Positions 54,963 to 63,930 of a DNA stretch of 64,000 nt are shown here, piece by piece; positions within the stretch are counted from its first letter, which is position 1; each line of letters starts with the position of its first letter. Made by a program: the position numbers and the translations under genes. The DNA is taken from positions 1 through 64,000 of the forward strand of contig DASXKV010000068.1 in assembly GCA_036496605.1 (NCBI GenBank), in the 5' to 3' direction. This DNA comes from Gemmatimonadaceae bacterium. GTDB taxonomy: Bacteria; Gemmatimonadota; Gemmatimonadetes; Gemmatimonadales; Gemmatimonadaceae. Below the pieces are notes generated by a model. That model did not search any database, was not told where the DNA came from, and saw only the letters and a program-made list of their open reading frames with translations.

Positions 54963-56240
54963 ATGCTTGCCAGCTTCAACCCATTCCGGGCGCTTCGCCA
55001 CCGCAATTTCCTGCTGTTCTGGTCGGGTCAGACACTCTCGCTCATCGGCACATGGATGCAGTCGATGGCCGAGGGGTGGTTGGCGTTCGAGCTGACGAGG
55101 AATGCATTCCTCGTCGGGCTCGTCGCGGCGTCGCAGGCGCTGCCCATTCTGCTGCTCTCGCTCTATGCGGGAGTGCTGGTCGATCGCGCGAACAAGTTGC
55201 GTCTCGTCACGATATGTCAGACGCTATTCGCCATCCAATCGACGTCACTCTGGGTGCTCGCCTGGACGCATCACATCACGATTCACTGGCTTGTCGCGAT
55301 GGCGTCCATCAACGGGATCATCAGCTCCATCGAGATCCCGGCTCGGCAATCGCTGGTGATCGAGCTTGTCGGGCGTGACGAGCTGCCGGGTGCGATCGCG
55401 CTGAACTCCAGCGGATTCAACCTGGCGCGCATCGTCGGTCCCGCGGCCGCGGCAATCGTCATCGCCAAACTCGGGATCGCCTGGTGCTTCGGTGTGAACG
55501 CGATCAGCTATATCGCGGTATTGATCGGCCTCTTCCTCATTCGCCTTCCCGCCTGGGTTCCAATCCAGCATCGAGCATCGCCGTTCGAGGGAATCATCGA
55601 GGGTGTGCGTTTCATGCGTGGAACGCCGTCGGTGGCGGCCGTGATCGGAATCGTGACCGTGTATTCGATCCTCGGCGCGCCTTACTTGACTCTAATGCCC
55701 GTTGTCGCGGGCGACCGCCTCGGACTCGGCGCAAGTGGCTATGGCTTGCTACTCGCGTGCGTCGGCATTGGAGGCCTAACGGGCGCGCTTACGCTCGCCG
55801 CGATAGGTGATCGCCTGCCTCGGCACGTCGTCCTCAAGCGTGCGTCATACGCATTTGCGAGCTTGCTCATCCTGTTCTCCTTTGTGCGTTCGCCGGGTCT
55901 CGCCTATCCGGTCTTGCTGCTGATCGGCTTTGCGATGATTGTGAACAGCGCGCAGGCGAACGCGATTCTCCAGCATCTCGTACCCGATGAGCTGCGCGGG
56001 CGGATCATGGCCGCTTACTCGTTCATCGTAGTGGGACTTTCGCAGGTCGCGGGATCGTTTGTGGCCGGAGGAGTTGCGCGGGCGTTCGGTGTCGCTTGGG
56101 CGATCGGCAGCGGCGGAGCATTGATGCTCGCCTATGCGCTCTGGGCCTATCGGTCCTACAGCAGCGTCTTCGTCGCGAGCTCGACGACGAGCTCCGCGGC
56201 ACCGTCGAGTCCAAGCCAGCCGGTGTCGATGCACACATGA
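54963..56240 (+). CDS. MFS transporter, MFS_3/EntS-like
   Basis: The protein has about 12 hydrophobic segments. RHRNFLLFWSGQTLSLIGTWMQSMAEGWL and LLSLYAGVLVDRANKLRL (the loop 2-3 motif) and ALNSSGFNLARIVGPA are typical of MFS_3 exporters. It should export a small molecule by proton antiport. The ATG at 54963 is preferred over a TTG at 54951. The last 85 bases overlap the convergent kinase-like gene in antisense orientation. Confidence 0.9.
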   Translation: MLASFNPFRALRHRNFLLFWSGQTLSLIGTWMQSMAEGWLAFELTRNAFLVGLVAASQALPILLLSLYAGVLVDRANKLRLVTICQTLFAIQSTSLWVLAWTHHITIHWLVAMASINGIISSIEIPARQSLVIELVGRDELPGAIALNSSGFNLARIVGPAAAAIVIAKLGIAWCFGVNAISYIAVLIGLFLIRLPAWVPIQHRASPFEGIIEGVRFMRGTPSVAAVIGIVTVYSILGAPYLTLMPVVAGDRLGLGASGYGLLLACVGIGGLTGALTLAAIGDRLPRHVVLKRASYAFASLLILFSFVRSPGLAYPVLLLIGFAMIVNSAQANAILQHLVPDELRGRIMAAYSFIVVGLSQVAGSFVAGGVARAFGVAWAIGSGGALMLAYALWAYRSYSSVFVASSTTSSAAPSSPSQPVSMHT

Positions 56241-56779
56241 TAGTTGGTCACGTCGCGCCACTCGCGATTGAAGTGTCGTCGAACGTACTGCTCGCGGTTC
56301 CTGTTCATCTCGGCGACGACGCGCTCGGCGTCCTTCGGTGGGACACGGAGCCGCGTGATTGCTCCTTCGATCAGCTTCGGGCGGATGGCGTAGCAGAAGA
56401 CGTGCAGTGAGTCGCCGCGATTCGCGAGCAGGCACTGCGCGCCGCGACCAACAAACACGGCTGGACCTTGATGCACGGCCTCTTCGATGACGCGACGCGT
56501 GATATCGACGACGCGCTCCTCGGTCATCATCACGGGCGCTTCGGGGATCGCCGGCATGGATTCCGGAGTCCCAAGCGACAACGTCGTCGCGAGTCGCTCG
56601 ACGATCGAAGGAATACGTTCGTCGCGCGCGGTGACTTCCGCTCTCGTTAAGCCCGTTCGCTCGGCGACGGCATCAATGACGGCGTTGTCGAACAGCGCCC
56701 AGCCGAGGGTCCGCGCGACGCGCTCGGCGATCTCGGACCCGCCGGCGCCGTACAGGCGCGAAATCGTGATGAAGGGCAA
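56156..56779 (-). CDS. Cytidylate kinase-like family protein
   Basis: The 207-residue protein begins MPFITISRLYGAGGSEIAERVARTLG, the modified P-loop of the cytidylate kinase 2 family, and continues with LFDNAVIDAVAERTGL, AVFVGRGAQCLLANR and RRHFNREWRDVTNYHVCIDTG. It should phosphorylate a nucleotide, but substrate proof for this family is thin. Its 3' end overlaps the MFS gene by 85 bases on the opposite strand. Confidence 0.88.
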   Translation of the reverse strand: MPFITISRLYGAGGSEIAERVARTLGWALFDNAVIDAVAERTGLTRAEVTARDERIPSIVERLATTLSLGTPESMPAIPEAPVMMTEERVVDITRRVIEEAVHQGPAVFVGRGAQCLLANRGDSLHVFCYAIRPKLIEGAITRLRVPPKDAERVVAEMNRNREQYVRRHFNREWRDVTNYHVCIDTGWLGLDGAAELVVELATKTLL

Positions 56780-56884
56780 GGGAGGGGTTGGAGGCTAAGG
56801 GGCAGGCGCTCGGGGAGTAGGGGCTACGGTAGTAGTCGTGGGGCTGCTGGAGCTCAGTCTCATTACGATCTTACCGGTCACTCC
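56780..56884. other. G-rich intergenic stretch
   Basis: The plus strand carries GGGAGGGG, GGGG, GGGG and GGGG tracts between about 56781 and 56843, with loops of uneven length. The tracts could form a weak G-quadruplex, or they are low-complexity filler of the GGGGCTA type also seen at the end of the CopC-CopD gene. Confidence 0.4.
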
Positions 56885-57472
56885 CTAACCAGAAAGCACC
56901 TTTTGGCGCACCTCTTCCACGACCGTAAAGCCGGACGCGGCCCACGCGGAACTCGCGCCACCACCGGGCACGTTATGCAGCCGCATCTCGGTGAGACCGC
57001 GCTCCGCGCACCAGACCTCGGCGCAGTGGACGAGTGCCTTGAGAACGCCGGCGCGCCGCCGTCGCGGACGGACGTACACCGAGGAGATGTAGCAGTAGCG
57101 ATCCGGATGGAGCAAGGGTGAATTGAAGGTCTCAACGCAGCGCAGGATACCGGCAACCTCGCGATTCGCCTCCGCCAGCAACATCACTTCGTGGGGCGAG
57201 CGAAGCTGGGCGCCAAATACTTCATAGGCGCGCTCGCGCGCGTCGGCACGCAGCCGGCCATAGACGGGATGATTGCCGTTCTCGCGCAGAAGTGCCAGGC
57301 GAAGCTCGACGATCACCGGCAGGTCCGCGAAGGTGGCGCGCCTCACGGCGATGGTCGGCCGCGTTGCGCTTTGACGCACGGTCACGGCACGGGTCCGACC
57401 TAACGATTGCGTGACGCCCGCAGCGGAGGCGGCGGTCCCGTCGTCGCGCCCGGTCTCGCCCCGACGCTTCAT
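56885..57472 (-). CDS. GNAT family N-acetyltransferase
   Basis: A 195-residue protein with a 40-residue disordered start, then VRRATFADLPVIVELRLALLRENG, VMLLAEANREVAGILRCVE, ISSVYVRPRRRRAGVLKALVHCAE (acetyl-CoA loop) and MRLHNVPGGGASSAWAASGF. It starts within the ATPase gene stop (ATGA at 57469-57472), so it is translationally coupled to the MoxR-like gene. The acceptor is unknown. Confidence 0.88.
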   Translation of the reverse strand: MKRRGETGRDDGTAASAAGVTQSLGRTRAVTVRQSATRPTIAVRRATFADLPVIVELRLALLRENGNHPVYGRLRADARERAYEVFGAQLRSPHEVMLLAEANREVAGILRCVETFNSPLLHPDRYCYISSVYVRPRRRRAGVLKALVHCAEVWCAERGLTEMRLHNVPGGGASSAWAASGFTVVEEVRQKVLSG

Positions 57473-58938
57473 GCCATTCCGCCCCCAAACAGATCCTGCC
57501 CGGGCCGGCGTCGCGGCTCGGGCAACGCCCGCCCGTATGCGCCGCCGTCGGAGCGTGAGATCTTCTTGCGGGCAACGAGCGCCTCGAGAACGAGCTCGCA
57601 GGCGGCGACCGACGTTGGCGCATCGTCCGCCATTGCAAGCCCGACACGCCTAACGACCGCAAGCAAGTCAGGGACGACGTCGAATCCCTTGAGCACCGCC
57701 TCCGAACGCGCATCGTCGGTCACCTGCAGCGCTCCACCTTCGTCGAACCACATCACAATCTCGTCCGTATTCACGCCGCCGGCGCGATCCTGAAACGTGG
57801 CGTCGGCGGCACGACGAATCAGCTCGCGGGCGATCGCGTTGCCGCCGACCAACTCACCTTCGTACTCCAGCTCGATCTTTCCCGTGATCGCCGGAAGCGC
57901 GGCGTAGATATCGGCCACTCGCGGTACCACCTCGGTTTCGCCGCTGGTGATCGCGCGTCGCTCGGCGTTCGAGATGACATTCTCCATCACCGTGATCGGC
58001 ATCCGCTGCGAAACGCCGGAGCGCTTGTCGATGCGACGATCCGTGCGCGCCTCGAACGCGATGCGCTCGATCATCTCCGCGACGAAATCGGGAATGCGCA
58101 CGGGGCGATTGTCGCGATCTGTCCACGCTTCCTGGCGCGTGATCGACATTCCGAGATCGACAGTCTCGGGGTAGTGCGTAAGGATCTCGCTGCCGATTCG
58201 GTCCTTCAGCGGCGTAATGATCTTGCCGCGCGCCGTGTAGTCCTCGGGGTTCGCAGTGAAGCACAGCTGGACTTCGAGCGGGAGACGCACCGGATATCCC
58301 TTGATCTGGACATCACCCTCCTGCATCACGTTGAACAAACCAACCTGCACCTTGCCCGCGAGGTCTGGTAGCTCGTTGAGAGCGAAAATGCCGCGGTTGG
58401 CTCGCGGGAGCATGCCGTAGTGGATCGTCAGCTCGTCGGAGAGAACGTGCCCGCCACGCGCTGCCTTGATTGGGTCCAGGTCGCCGATGAGATCAGCAAT
58501 CGTGACATCCGGGGTCGCGAGCTTTTCGACGTAGCGGTTGTCGGCACCGACCCACGCAATCGGGGTCTCTTCGCCGGCCTGGTTCAGCAGATTCCGCGCG
58601 AACTTCGAGATGGGCGCGAACGGATTGTCGTTGACTTCGCTCCCGGCGACGATTGGGATCGCCTCATCGAGAAGCGTCGTCAACGCGCGAAGGATTCGCG
58701 ACTTCGCCTGACCACGAAGACCAAGGAGAATGAAGTTGTGCCGCGAGAGGATCGCGTTCACGATCTGCGGCATCACGGTTTCCTCGTACCCAATCACGCC
58801 AGCAAATAGAGGCCCCCCTTTGCACAAGCGTGCCAGGAGATTTTGACGCATTTCGTCCTTCACGGAACGGAGGGCGCGCTCCGGCACACCATACGGAGAG
58901 CGCTTCAGGGCGCCGAGAGTTTCCGGGTACGACGACAC
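57469..58938 (-). CDS. MoxR/magnesium-chelatase-I-like AAA ATPase
   Basis: The GTG at 58938 follows AGGAGA. The 489-residue ATPase has the Walker A variant GLRGQAKSRI, Walker B GIFALNELPDL, a chelatase-like insert QEGDVQIKGYPVRLPLEVQLCFTANPEDY and a sensor region with RIGSEILTHYPE. Such ATPases work with VWA proteins as chaperones or metal chelatases; the VWA gene at 53600 is a probable partner. It heads a unit with the GNAT gene. Confidence 0.9.
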   Translation of the reverse strand: MSSYPETLGALKRSPYGVPERALRSVKDEMRQNLLARLCKGGPLFAGVIGYEETVMPQIVNAILSRHNFILLGLRGQAKSRILRALTTLLDEAIPIVAGSEVNDNPFAPISKFARNLLNQAGEETPIAWVGADNRYVEKLATPDVTIADLIGDLDPIKAARGGHVLSDELTIHYGMLPRANRGIFALNELPDLAGKVQVGLFNVMQEGDVQIKGYPVRLPLEVQLCFTANPEDYTARGKIITPLKDRIGSEILTHYPETVDLGMSITRQEAWTDRDNRPVRIPDFVAEMIERIAFEARTDRRIDKRSGVSQRMPITVMENVISNAERRAITSGETEVVPRVADIYAALPAITGKIELEYEGELVGGNAIARELIRRAADATFQDRAGGVNTDEIVMWFDEGGALQVTDDARSEAVLKGFDVVPDLLAVVRRVGLAMADDAPTSVAACELVLEALVARKKISRSDGGAYGRALPEPRRRPGQDLFGGGMA

Positions 58939-59097
58939 GGCATTCTCCTAAGTCGGATGAAAAACGGGCTCTCTGACAATGAAGCGCTGCGGATTGGTCG
59001 AATGCAAGCTCCGTTTGTCTTCCTTCGTCCCTTCGTCGATTGCGCTCCTCGACGGCAGGGGCAGCGCACCTCAGGATGACGAGATTCTCGTTAGGTA

Positions 59098-61206
59098 TCA
59101 ATCGGCGAGACTCACCTGGACGAGATTGTCGTAGAACACCGGACCGTGGCCGAGGTCGGTCTCGCGTTGTGAGGTCGTCTGATTCGCGTTCGCCCCGTCG
59201 GCGGCGTACTTCCCCCACCAGATCGATGGTGCCCAGACAACACCTTCGCGAATGGATTCCTCGACGCGCGCGACAGCCGTGAAGGCACCACGGTCATTTC
59301 GGATGACAACGCGAGCACCAGCAGAAATCGCGCGTCGCTCGGCATCGCGGGGATGCAAAACACACTCGGGCTCGCGTGCCGCTCGTTTGAGCGCGCCGAT
59401 ATTCACAAACGTCGTATTGAGAAACTGATGCGCTGGCGAGGAGATCAGCGTCAACGGATATCGAGCAGCGAGCTCCGGCACGTTCTCAGGAAACTCATAT
59501 GGCGGTGTGAACGACGGGAGCGGATCCAATCCCATCTGAGCCATGCGCTCCGAGTAAAACTCGCATTTTCCGCTGGGCGTCAGGAATCGGCCCTCGGCGA
59601 AGGGCAGGTACGGCGTCGGAACATTCAAACGCGCCCAACCACGCTGGAGCAGCGCATCGAGAGTAACCCCACGGAGCTTTTCGGCGTTCGTGTCGAGCGC
59701 TTGGCGAATCAACGCGAGATCGTCGTTGGCAAAGAGGGATTGATCCAGCTTCATTCGAGAGGACAGCAGGCGGAAGATCTCGCTGTTTGGTTTCGCTTCC
59801 CCCAGGGCCGCGATCGACGGTTGATTCAGCGTGACGTGATGGTGGCCGTAGGCGAAGTGGATGTCCCAATGCTCGAGCTGCGTCGTTGCCGGCAGAACGA
59901 TGTCCGCCCAGTCCGCAGTATCGGTTTGGAAATGCTCGAGGACGACAGTGAAAAGATCCTCACGCGCCAGGCCCTTCAGCACCGCGTTTCGGTCAGGCGC
60001 CACCGCTGCCGGATTGGAATTGTAAACAACGAGCGCGCGCACCGGTGGACCACCGACGCCGGCGTCCGGCATTGTGAGCGCCTCGCCGAGGCGGATCATG
60101 TTTATCGTCCGAACCGGCGGTGACAGATCCGGTCGTTCGAGCGCTTGTTTATTGAATTGGAAATTTGCGCTCGTCGAAAGCTGGACGCCGCCACCGGCGC
60201 GTCGCCAGTGACCGGTAATCGCGGGCAAACAAGCGATCGTGCGCACTGCCATCCCGCCGCCGGCGTGGCGCTGCAGACCATAGTTCACGCGGATGAATGC
60301 AGCTCGTGCGCGGCCATACCGTTCGGCAAGGTCGACGATCTTCGCGGCCGGTATCCCAGTGATGCCCGCTACGCGCTCGGGCGAGTACTCGTGCGCGCGC
60401 GCTCGCAGTTGATCTTCACCAAGCGTGTGCTGCGCGAGATAGTCGCGATCCTCGAATCCTCGATCGAAGAGCACGTGCATCATCCCGAGCGCGAGCGCGG
60501 CGTCGGTACCGGGCCGGATGGGAATCCACTCGTCGCACTGCGCGGCGGTTCGCGTGCGAAGAGGATCTATGGCGATGATCGGCGCGCCGCGGCTTCGCGC
60601 TTCAAGCACGAACGGCCAGAGGTGCGGATTGGACGTCAACGTGTTCGTTCCCCACAGCAGTACCAGATCGCTCTCGGGGATTCCTTCCGCGTCCGCGCCG
60701 ATGTTGGCGCCGACGCTCATCCGCATGCCAACCGTTCCTGCCATCGAACAGATCGTGCGGTCGAGCATCGACGCGCCCAGCAAATGGAAGAAGCGGCGGT
60801 CGAGGGACGATCCCTGCACGAGTCCCATCGTCCCCGCATACGAGTACGGAAGAATGGCCTGGGGACCTTCGGGCGAGCGTGCAATCCCGCTCAACCGGTC
60901 GGCTATCTCACTCAGTGCTTCGTCCCAGCCGATGCGGGCAAATCGCCCGCTTCCCTTGCGACCGACACGCCGCAAGGGATACAGCAATCGGTCGGGATGG
61001 TACGTGCGCTCGACGTATCGATTGACCTTCGTGCAGAGAAAGCCGCGGGTGAAGGGATGGTCTGGATCGCCGGCGACGCGGACTGCGCGGCCCCCTTCGA
61101 CCGTGACGAGCATTGCGCACGTGTCGGGGCAGTCGTGCGGACACGCGCCGTGCACGACCGCGGTATCAGGGAGCGAAGTTGCGACTTCAGCCGACTGTGC
61201 GCTCAT
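59098..61206 (-). CDS. Molybdopterin oxidoreductase, DMSO reductase superfamily
   Basis: The 702-residue protein starts without a signal peptide and has a 4Fe-4S motif with Cys22, Cys26, Cys30 and Cys58 (ACPHDCPDTC and FLCTK). LVLLWGTNTLTSNPH, AIDPLRTRTAAQCDEWIPIRPGTD and ALVVYNSNPAAVAP bind the bis-MGD cofactor. A C-terminal molydop-binding domain includes LTLISSPAHQFLNTTF and GARVVIRNDRGAF. It belongs to the formate dehydrogenase/nitrate reductase alpha class. No electron-transfer subunit gene is adjacent, so a single-subunit cytoplasmic enzyme is likely; the substrate is unknown. Confidence 0.9.
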   Translation of the reverse strand: MSAQSAEVATSLPDTAVVHGACPHDCPDTCAMLVTVEGGRAVRVAGDPDHPFTRGFLCTKVNRYVERTYHPDRLLYPLRRVGRKGSGRFARIGWDEALSEIADRLSGIARSPEGPQAILPYSYAGTMGLVQGSSLDRRFFHLLGASMLDRTICSMAGTVGMRMSVGANIGADAEGIPESDLVLLWGTNTLTSNPHLWPFVLEARSRGAPIIAIDPLRTRTAAQCDEWIPIRPGTDAALALGMMHVLFDRGFEDRDYLAQHTLGEDQLRARAHEYSPERVAGITGIPAAKIVDLAERYGRARAAFIRVNYGLQRHAGGGMAVRTIACLPAITGHWRRAGGGVQLSTSANFQFNKQALERPDLSPPVRTINMIRLGEALTMPDAGVGGPPVRALVVYNSNPAAVAPDRNAVLKGLAREDLFTVVLEHFQTDTADWADIVLPATTQLEHWDIHFAYGHHHVTLNQPSIAALGEAKPNSEIFRLLSSRMKLDQSLFANDDLALIRQALDTNAEKLRGVTLDALLQRGWARLNVPTPYLPFAEGRFLTPSGKCEFYSERMAQMGLDPLPSFTPPYEFPENVPELAARYPLTLISSPAHQFLNTTFVNIGALKRAAREPECVLHPRDAERRAISAGARVVIRNDRGAFTAVARVEESIREGVVWAPSIWWGKYAADGANANQTTSQRETDLGHGPVFYDNLVQVSLAD

Positions 61207-61351
61207 GGTGTTATTTTGCGCCGGAATGTTGCAAAGCTAGAGTGCACGGCCGGGAGGGGCTAGCAGGAAAGTTGTGATACGCGACATTCGGGCGGGCGAG
61301 CTGTCCGTACAAAGCCCTTGCCTAAGCGGCACTTGACGTTGCGCTCGCTCC

Positions 61352-61379
61352 TTGACAGCATGCCAGTGACCCGTAGCTT
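61352..61379 (+). promoter_or_regulatory. Candidate promoter for the small lipoprotein gene
   Basis: TTGACA at 61352-61357 is followed after 16 bases by TAGCTT (61374-61379), a weak -10 with three of six matches. The leader to the ATG at 61463 would be about 80 bases. Confidence 0.35.
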
Positions 61380-61462
61380 ACACGCCGCCTGTATTGATCC
61401 GAGCATCGCCGCTGCGAGCGCGGAAACGTTTCGAAATCTTGTACCCCTCTCAGGAGATCTGC

Positions 61463-61714
61463 ATGAAGCGCCTGGCTCTCGTCGCCGCCGTGTTCGCGGT
61501 CGCGGCTTGCGCGAAGAACGACCAAGCAAAGCAGGATTCCGCGGCTGCCGCCGCGGCTCCGGCTCCGGCCCCCGCGGCCGCCCCGGCTGCCGCTCCGGCG
61601 GACACCGGGATGAAGATGGACACGACGCACAAAATGGACACGACGAAGGCGATGGATACGTCCAAGGCGGCGTCGAAGAAGAAAGGCGCCAAAGGCGCCA
61701 CGAAGAAGCCGTAA
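61463..61714 (+). CDS. Small Ala/Pro/Lys-rich lipoprotein
   Basis: The ATG at 61463 has AGGAG seven bases upstream. The 83-residue product has a signal peptide ending in the lipobox AVAAC (Cys16). An Ala/Pro-rich spacer, repeats of MDTT/MDTS and a Lys-rich tail (SKKKGAKGATKKP) follow. It resembles small cell-envelope lipoproteins that carry a basic tail; the tail may bind peptidoglycan or polyanionic polymers. A strong terminator lies just downstream, so it is monocistronic. Function unknown. Confidence 0.8.
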   Translation: MKRLALVAAVFAVAACAKNDQAKQDSAAAAAAPAPAPAAAPAAAPADTGMKMDTTHKMDTTKAMDTSKAASKKKGAKGATKKP

Positions 61715-61740
61715 GCTTCGTACTTCGTAGGATCGTTGGT

Positions 61741-61770
61741 AAAAAGGGCGCGACGTCGTCGCGCCCTTTT
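61741..61770. terminator. Bidirectional rho-independent terminator
   Basis: AAAAA, stem GGGCGCGA (61746-61753), five-base loop, stem TCGCGCCC (61759-61766), then TTTT. The A-run before and T-run after allow use by the lipoprotein gene on plus and the epimerase-like gene on minus. Confidence 0.9.
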
Positions 61771-61785
61771 GCATTTGCGATACGC

Positions 61786-62835
61786 CTAACGGCCGTGCGC
61801 CTTCCACCAGCCGAAGGCGTCTGGAATAGAGGTCTCGGGACGAAGTTGCGGATCCCATCCGAGCTCGCGGCGCGCGCGCCCGGAGCTGAATGGATTGTCA
61901 CGCGTCATGAAATCGATCGAGGCAGTCGTGACGACGTTCATGCCGCCGGCCGTGACGAGTTTCACGATGCGTTTGACGATCCTGAGCCCGCTCTGCGCCA
62001 GCCAGCGAGGGATGTTCACGGAATGGACGGGGTGGTCGAGTCCAATGCCTGCGAGGCGATAGAACTCTCTCCAGGAGACGTTGAAGTCGTTCGCGAGATT
62101 GTAGACCCGGCCGCCGGCTCTCTCCAGCGTCGCGGCGCGGACTGCGCCGTCGGCAACGTGAGACGCATGGACGATGGCCATGATCGCGCCGCCGCCGCCG
62201 ATGAGGGGAGCCACATGCGTTCGCAGTAGACGCGCGACGCGCGGTACGAATTGCCGGTCACGTTCGCCGAAGATGACGTCCGGACGCACGGCCGTCGCCC
62301 AGATGCGTCCTTCGGCGTGAGCCGCCATGACCAACTCCTCCGATTCACGCTTGGACCGCGCGTAATACGCATGCTCGGGAAGTGGATCGAGCGGCATTGT
62401 CTCCTCGACGCCAGTTGCGTTGCTCGATGCATAACGAGCCTGCGGTCCGTAGACGGCGACGCTGCTGAGCTGCAGCAGACGGGCGCCGCTCCGGGTGGCC
62501 GCGCCGATCGCGTTGCGTGTCCCGTCGACGTTAGGCACGCGATAGGCGTCGTAAGGATGGATGCGGCTCGGGGGCGGCGTGACGGCGGCGGCGGTATGAA
62601 AGATCACCTCACAACCGCGGGCCGCCTCGACGAACGATCGCAGGTCGAGAATGTCGCCCGGAGCGCACTCCACGCCCTGATCCTCGAGCCATGCAACAGG
62701 ATCCCAACCGTTCGCGCGCCTAAGCGCTGGCCGTTGGCGGAGGATGGTGCGGACACTCCACCCGGCCGCGCGAAGGCGCTCGACGATGTGCGATCCGACG
62801 AGTCCGGTCGCCCCGGTTACGAGCGCGGTCGGCAC
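61786..62835 (-). CDS. NAD-dependent epimerase/dehydratase-like extended SDR
   Basis: The GTG at 62835 starts PTALVTGATGLVGSHIVERL with the NAD motif TGxxGxxG. The catalytic YxxxK is YYARSK, with SSVAVYG upstream. ILDLRSFVEAARGCEVIFHTAA and RPDVIFGERD fit the 3-beta-hydroxysteroid dehydrogenase/epimerase branch. The substrate could be a sterol-like lipid or nucleotide sugar. It lies five bases after the YgfZ-like gene. An upstream start at 62895 would lie inside that gene and has no family resemblance. Confidence 0.88.
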   Translation of the reverse strand: MPTALVTGATGLVGSHIVERLRAAGWSVRTILRQRPALRRANGWDPVAWLEDQGVECAPGDILDLRSFVEAARGCEVIFHTAAAVTPPPSRIHPYDAYRVPNVDGTRNAIGAATRSGARLLQLSSVAVYGPQARYASSNATGVEETMPLDPLPEHAYYARSKRESEELVMAAHAEGRIWATAVRPDVIFGERDRQFVPRVARLLRTHVAPLIGGGGAIMAIVHASHVADGAVRAATLERAGGRVYNLANDFNVSWREFYRLAGIGLDHPVHSVNIPRWLAQSGLRIVKRIVKLVTAGGMNVVTTASIDFMTRDNPFSSGRARRELGWDPQLRPETSIPDAFGWWKAHGR

Positions 62836-62840
62836 TCCCG

Positions 62841-63914
62841 TTAAGCAGGGAAGGGAAGATGAGCGACATCGACACGTGTCTCGGCCTCTTCCCAACGAGC
62901 GATCAAAGACGATCCGAGCTCGACCTCGCGTCGCACCATACCGAGGGCGATGCCGCCAAGACGAGGCGACGCCGCCGTGCTGCGCACGTCCCCGACATCC
63001 TTTCCGGTCGCGTCAAAGAGCGTCGCTCCCGACGCCGGTGGTTCGGGACTCGCTGCGCGCAACCCGCGCAGGTTCTTGTTGACGTGACCGCGGAAATGGA
63101 CGCGCGCCACAGTCTCTTGCCCGGTGTAGCAGCCCTTGGTGTACGAAATCGCATGCAGCTCCTCGAGATTGGCCTCCTGCGGCAAGGTCGATTCATCGAT
63201 GTCTACGCCCCACTCCGGACGACCGGCCTCAACGCGCGCGATCTCCCACGTCTGCAGCCCGCCTGGCGTCGCCTTCGCCGCGAGCGCGCGCTCCCAAAGC
63301 AGCGCGTACGTCTCTGCCGGCGCAAACAACTCGAATCCTTCGATCTCGAGATCGGGAACTCGCGCGACGAGGACACGAGCGCCTTCGATGATGACTGCGG
63401 CGTGGGAATACGCCGGAAGCACGCCGAGTGCGCTGCTGCTCATACCCGTCATTTCACCGACGACGAGTCGCGCCGACGCGCCGAAGACACCGAGGTCGCG
63501 CACCGCATCACTCTCGTCCGTGTAAGGCGCGAGACGTGGATTCACGTACTTGCGCACCGTCGACATCCAACCTTCTTTCGCGCGCGGAGGCACATCGACG
63601 AGGAAAGAGCTCTCATCGCGAAAGATGCGGACGTCCGCGATGATCTTTCCTTTGGGGGTCAGCGCTGCCGCATATTGCCCCTGGCCGGGCACGATTGAGG
63701 CGACGTCGTTCGTGACGAGACCGGTGAGCATCTCGCCAGCGTTCGCGCCGGAGATGCGCATTCGGGCGCGATGCGTGCGGTCGAAGACGACTGCATAGCG
63801 TTGCAGCGCTTCGTATTCCGTCGCGACGCCGGCGTATGACAGCACCACGCTCCGACCGCTAATCTCGCCGAGCAAAGCCGTGTCAACGTGAGTCGGTATC
63901 GGATGACCGGACAT
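62841..63914 (-). CDS. ygfZ: YgfZ/GcvT-fold folate-binding protein
   Basis: The 357-residue protein carries the YgfZ signature KGCYTGQE with Cys262 near the C-terminal third, and DRTHRARMRISGANAGEMLTGLVTNDV in the aminomethyltransferase-like N-terminal fold. YgfZ (IBA57-like) helps build or repair 4Fe-4S clusters with tetrahydrofolate. It may support the Fe-S enzymes nearby, but this is a general function. It forms a minus-strand pair with the SDR gene. Confidence 0.92.
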   Translation of the reverse strand: MSGHPIPTHVDTALLGEISGRSVVLSYAGVATEYEALQRYAVVFDRTHRARMRISGANAGEMLTGLVTNDVASIVPGQGQYAAALTPKGKIIADVRIFRDESSFLVDVPPRAKEGWMSTVRKYVNPRLAPYTDESDAVRDLGVFGASARLVVGEMTGMSSSALGVLPAYSHAAVIIEGARVLVARVPDLEIEGFELFAPAETYALLWERALAAKATPGGLQTWEIARVEAGRPEWGVDIDESTLPQEANLEELHAISYTKGCYTGQETVARVHFRGHVNKNLRGLRAASPEPPASGATLFDATGKDVGDVRSTAASPRLGGIALGMVRREVELGSSLIARWEEAETRVDVAHLPFPA

Positions 63915-63930
63915 GATGGAGAGATAATGG

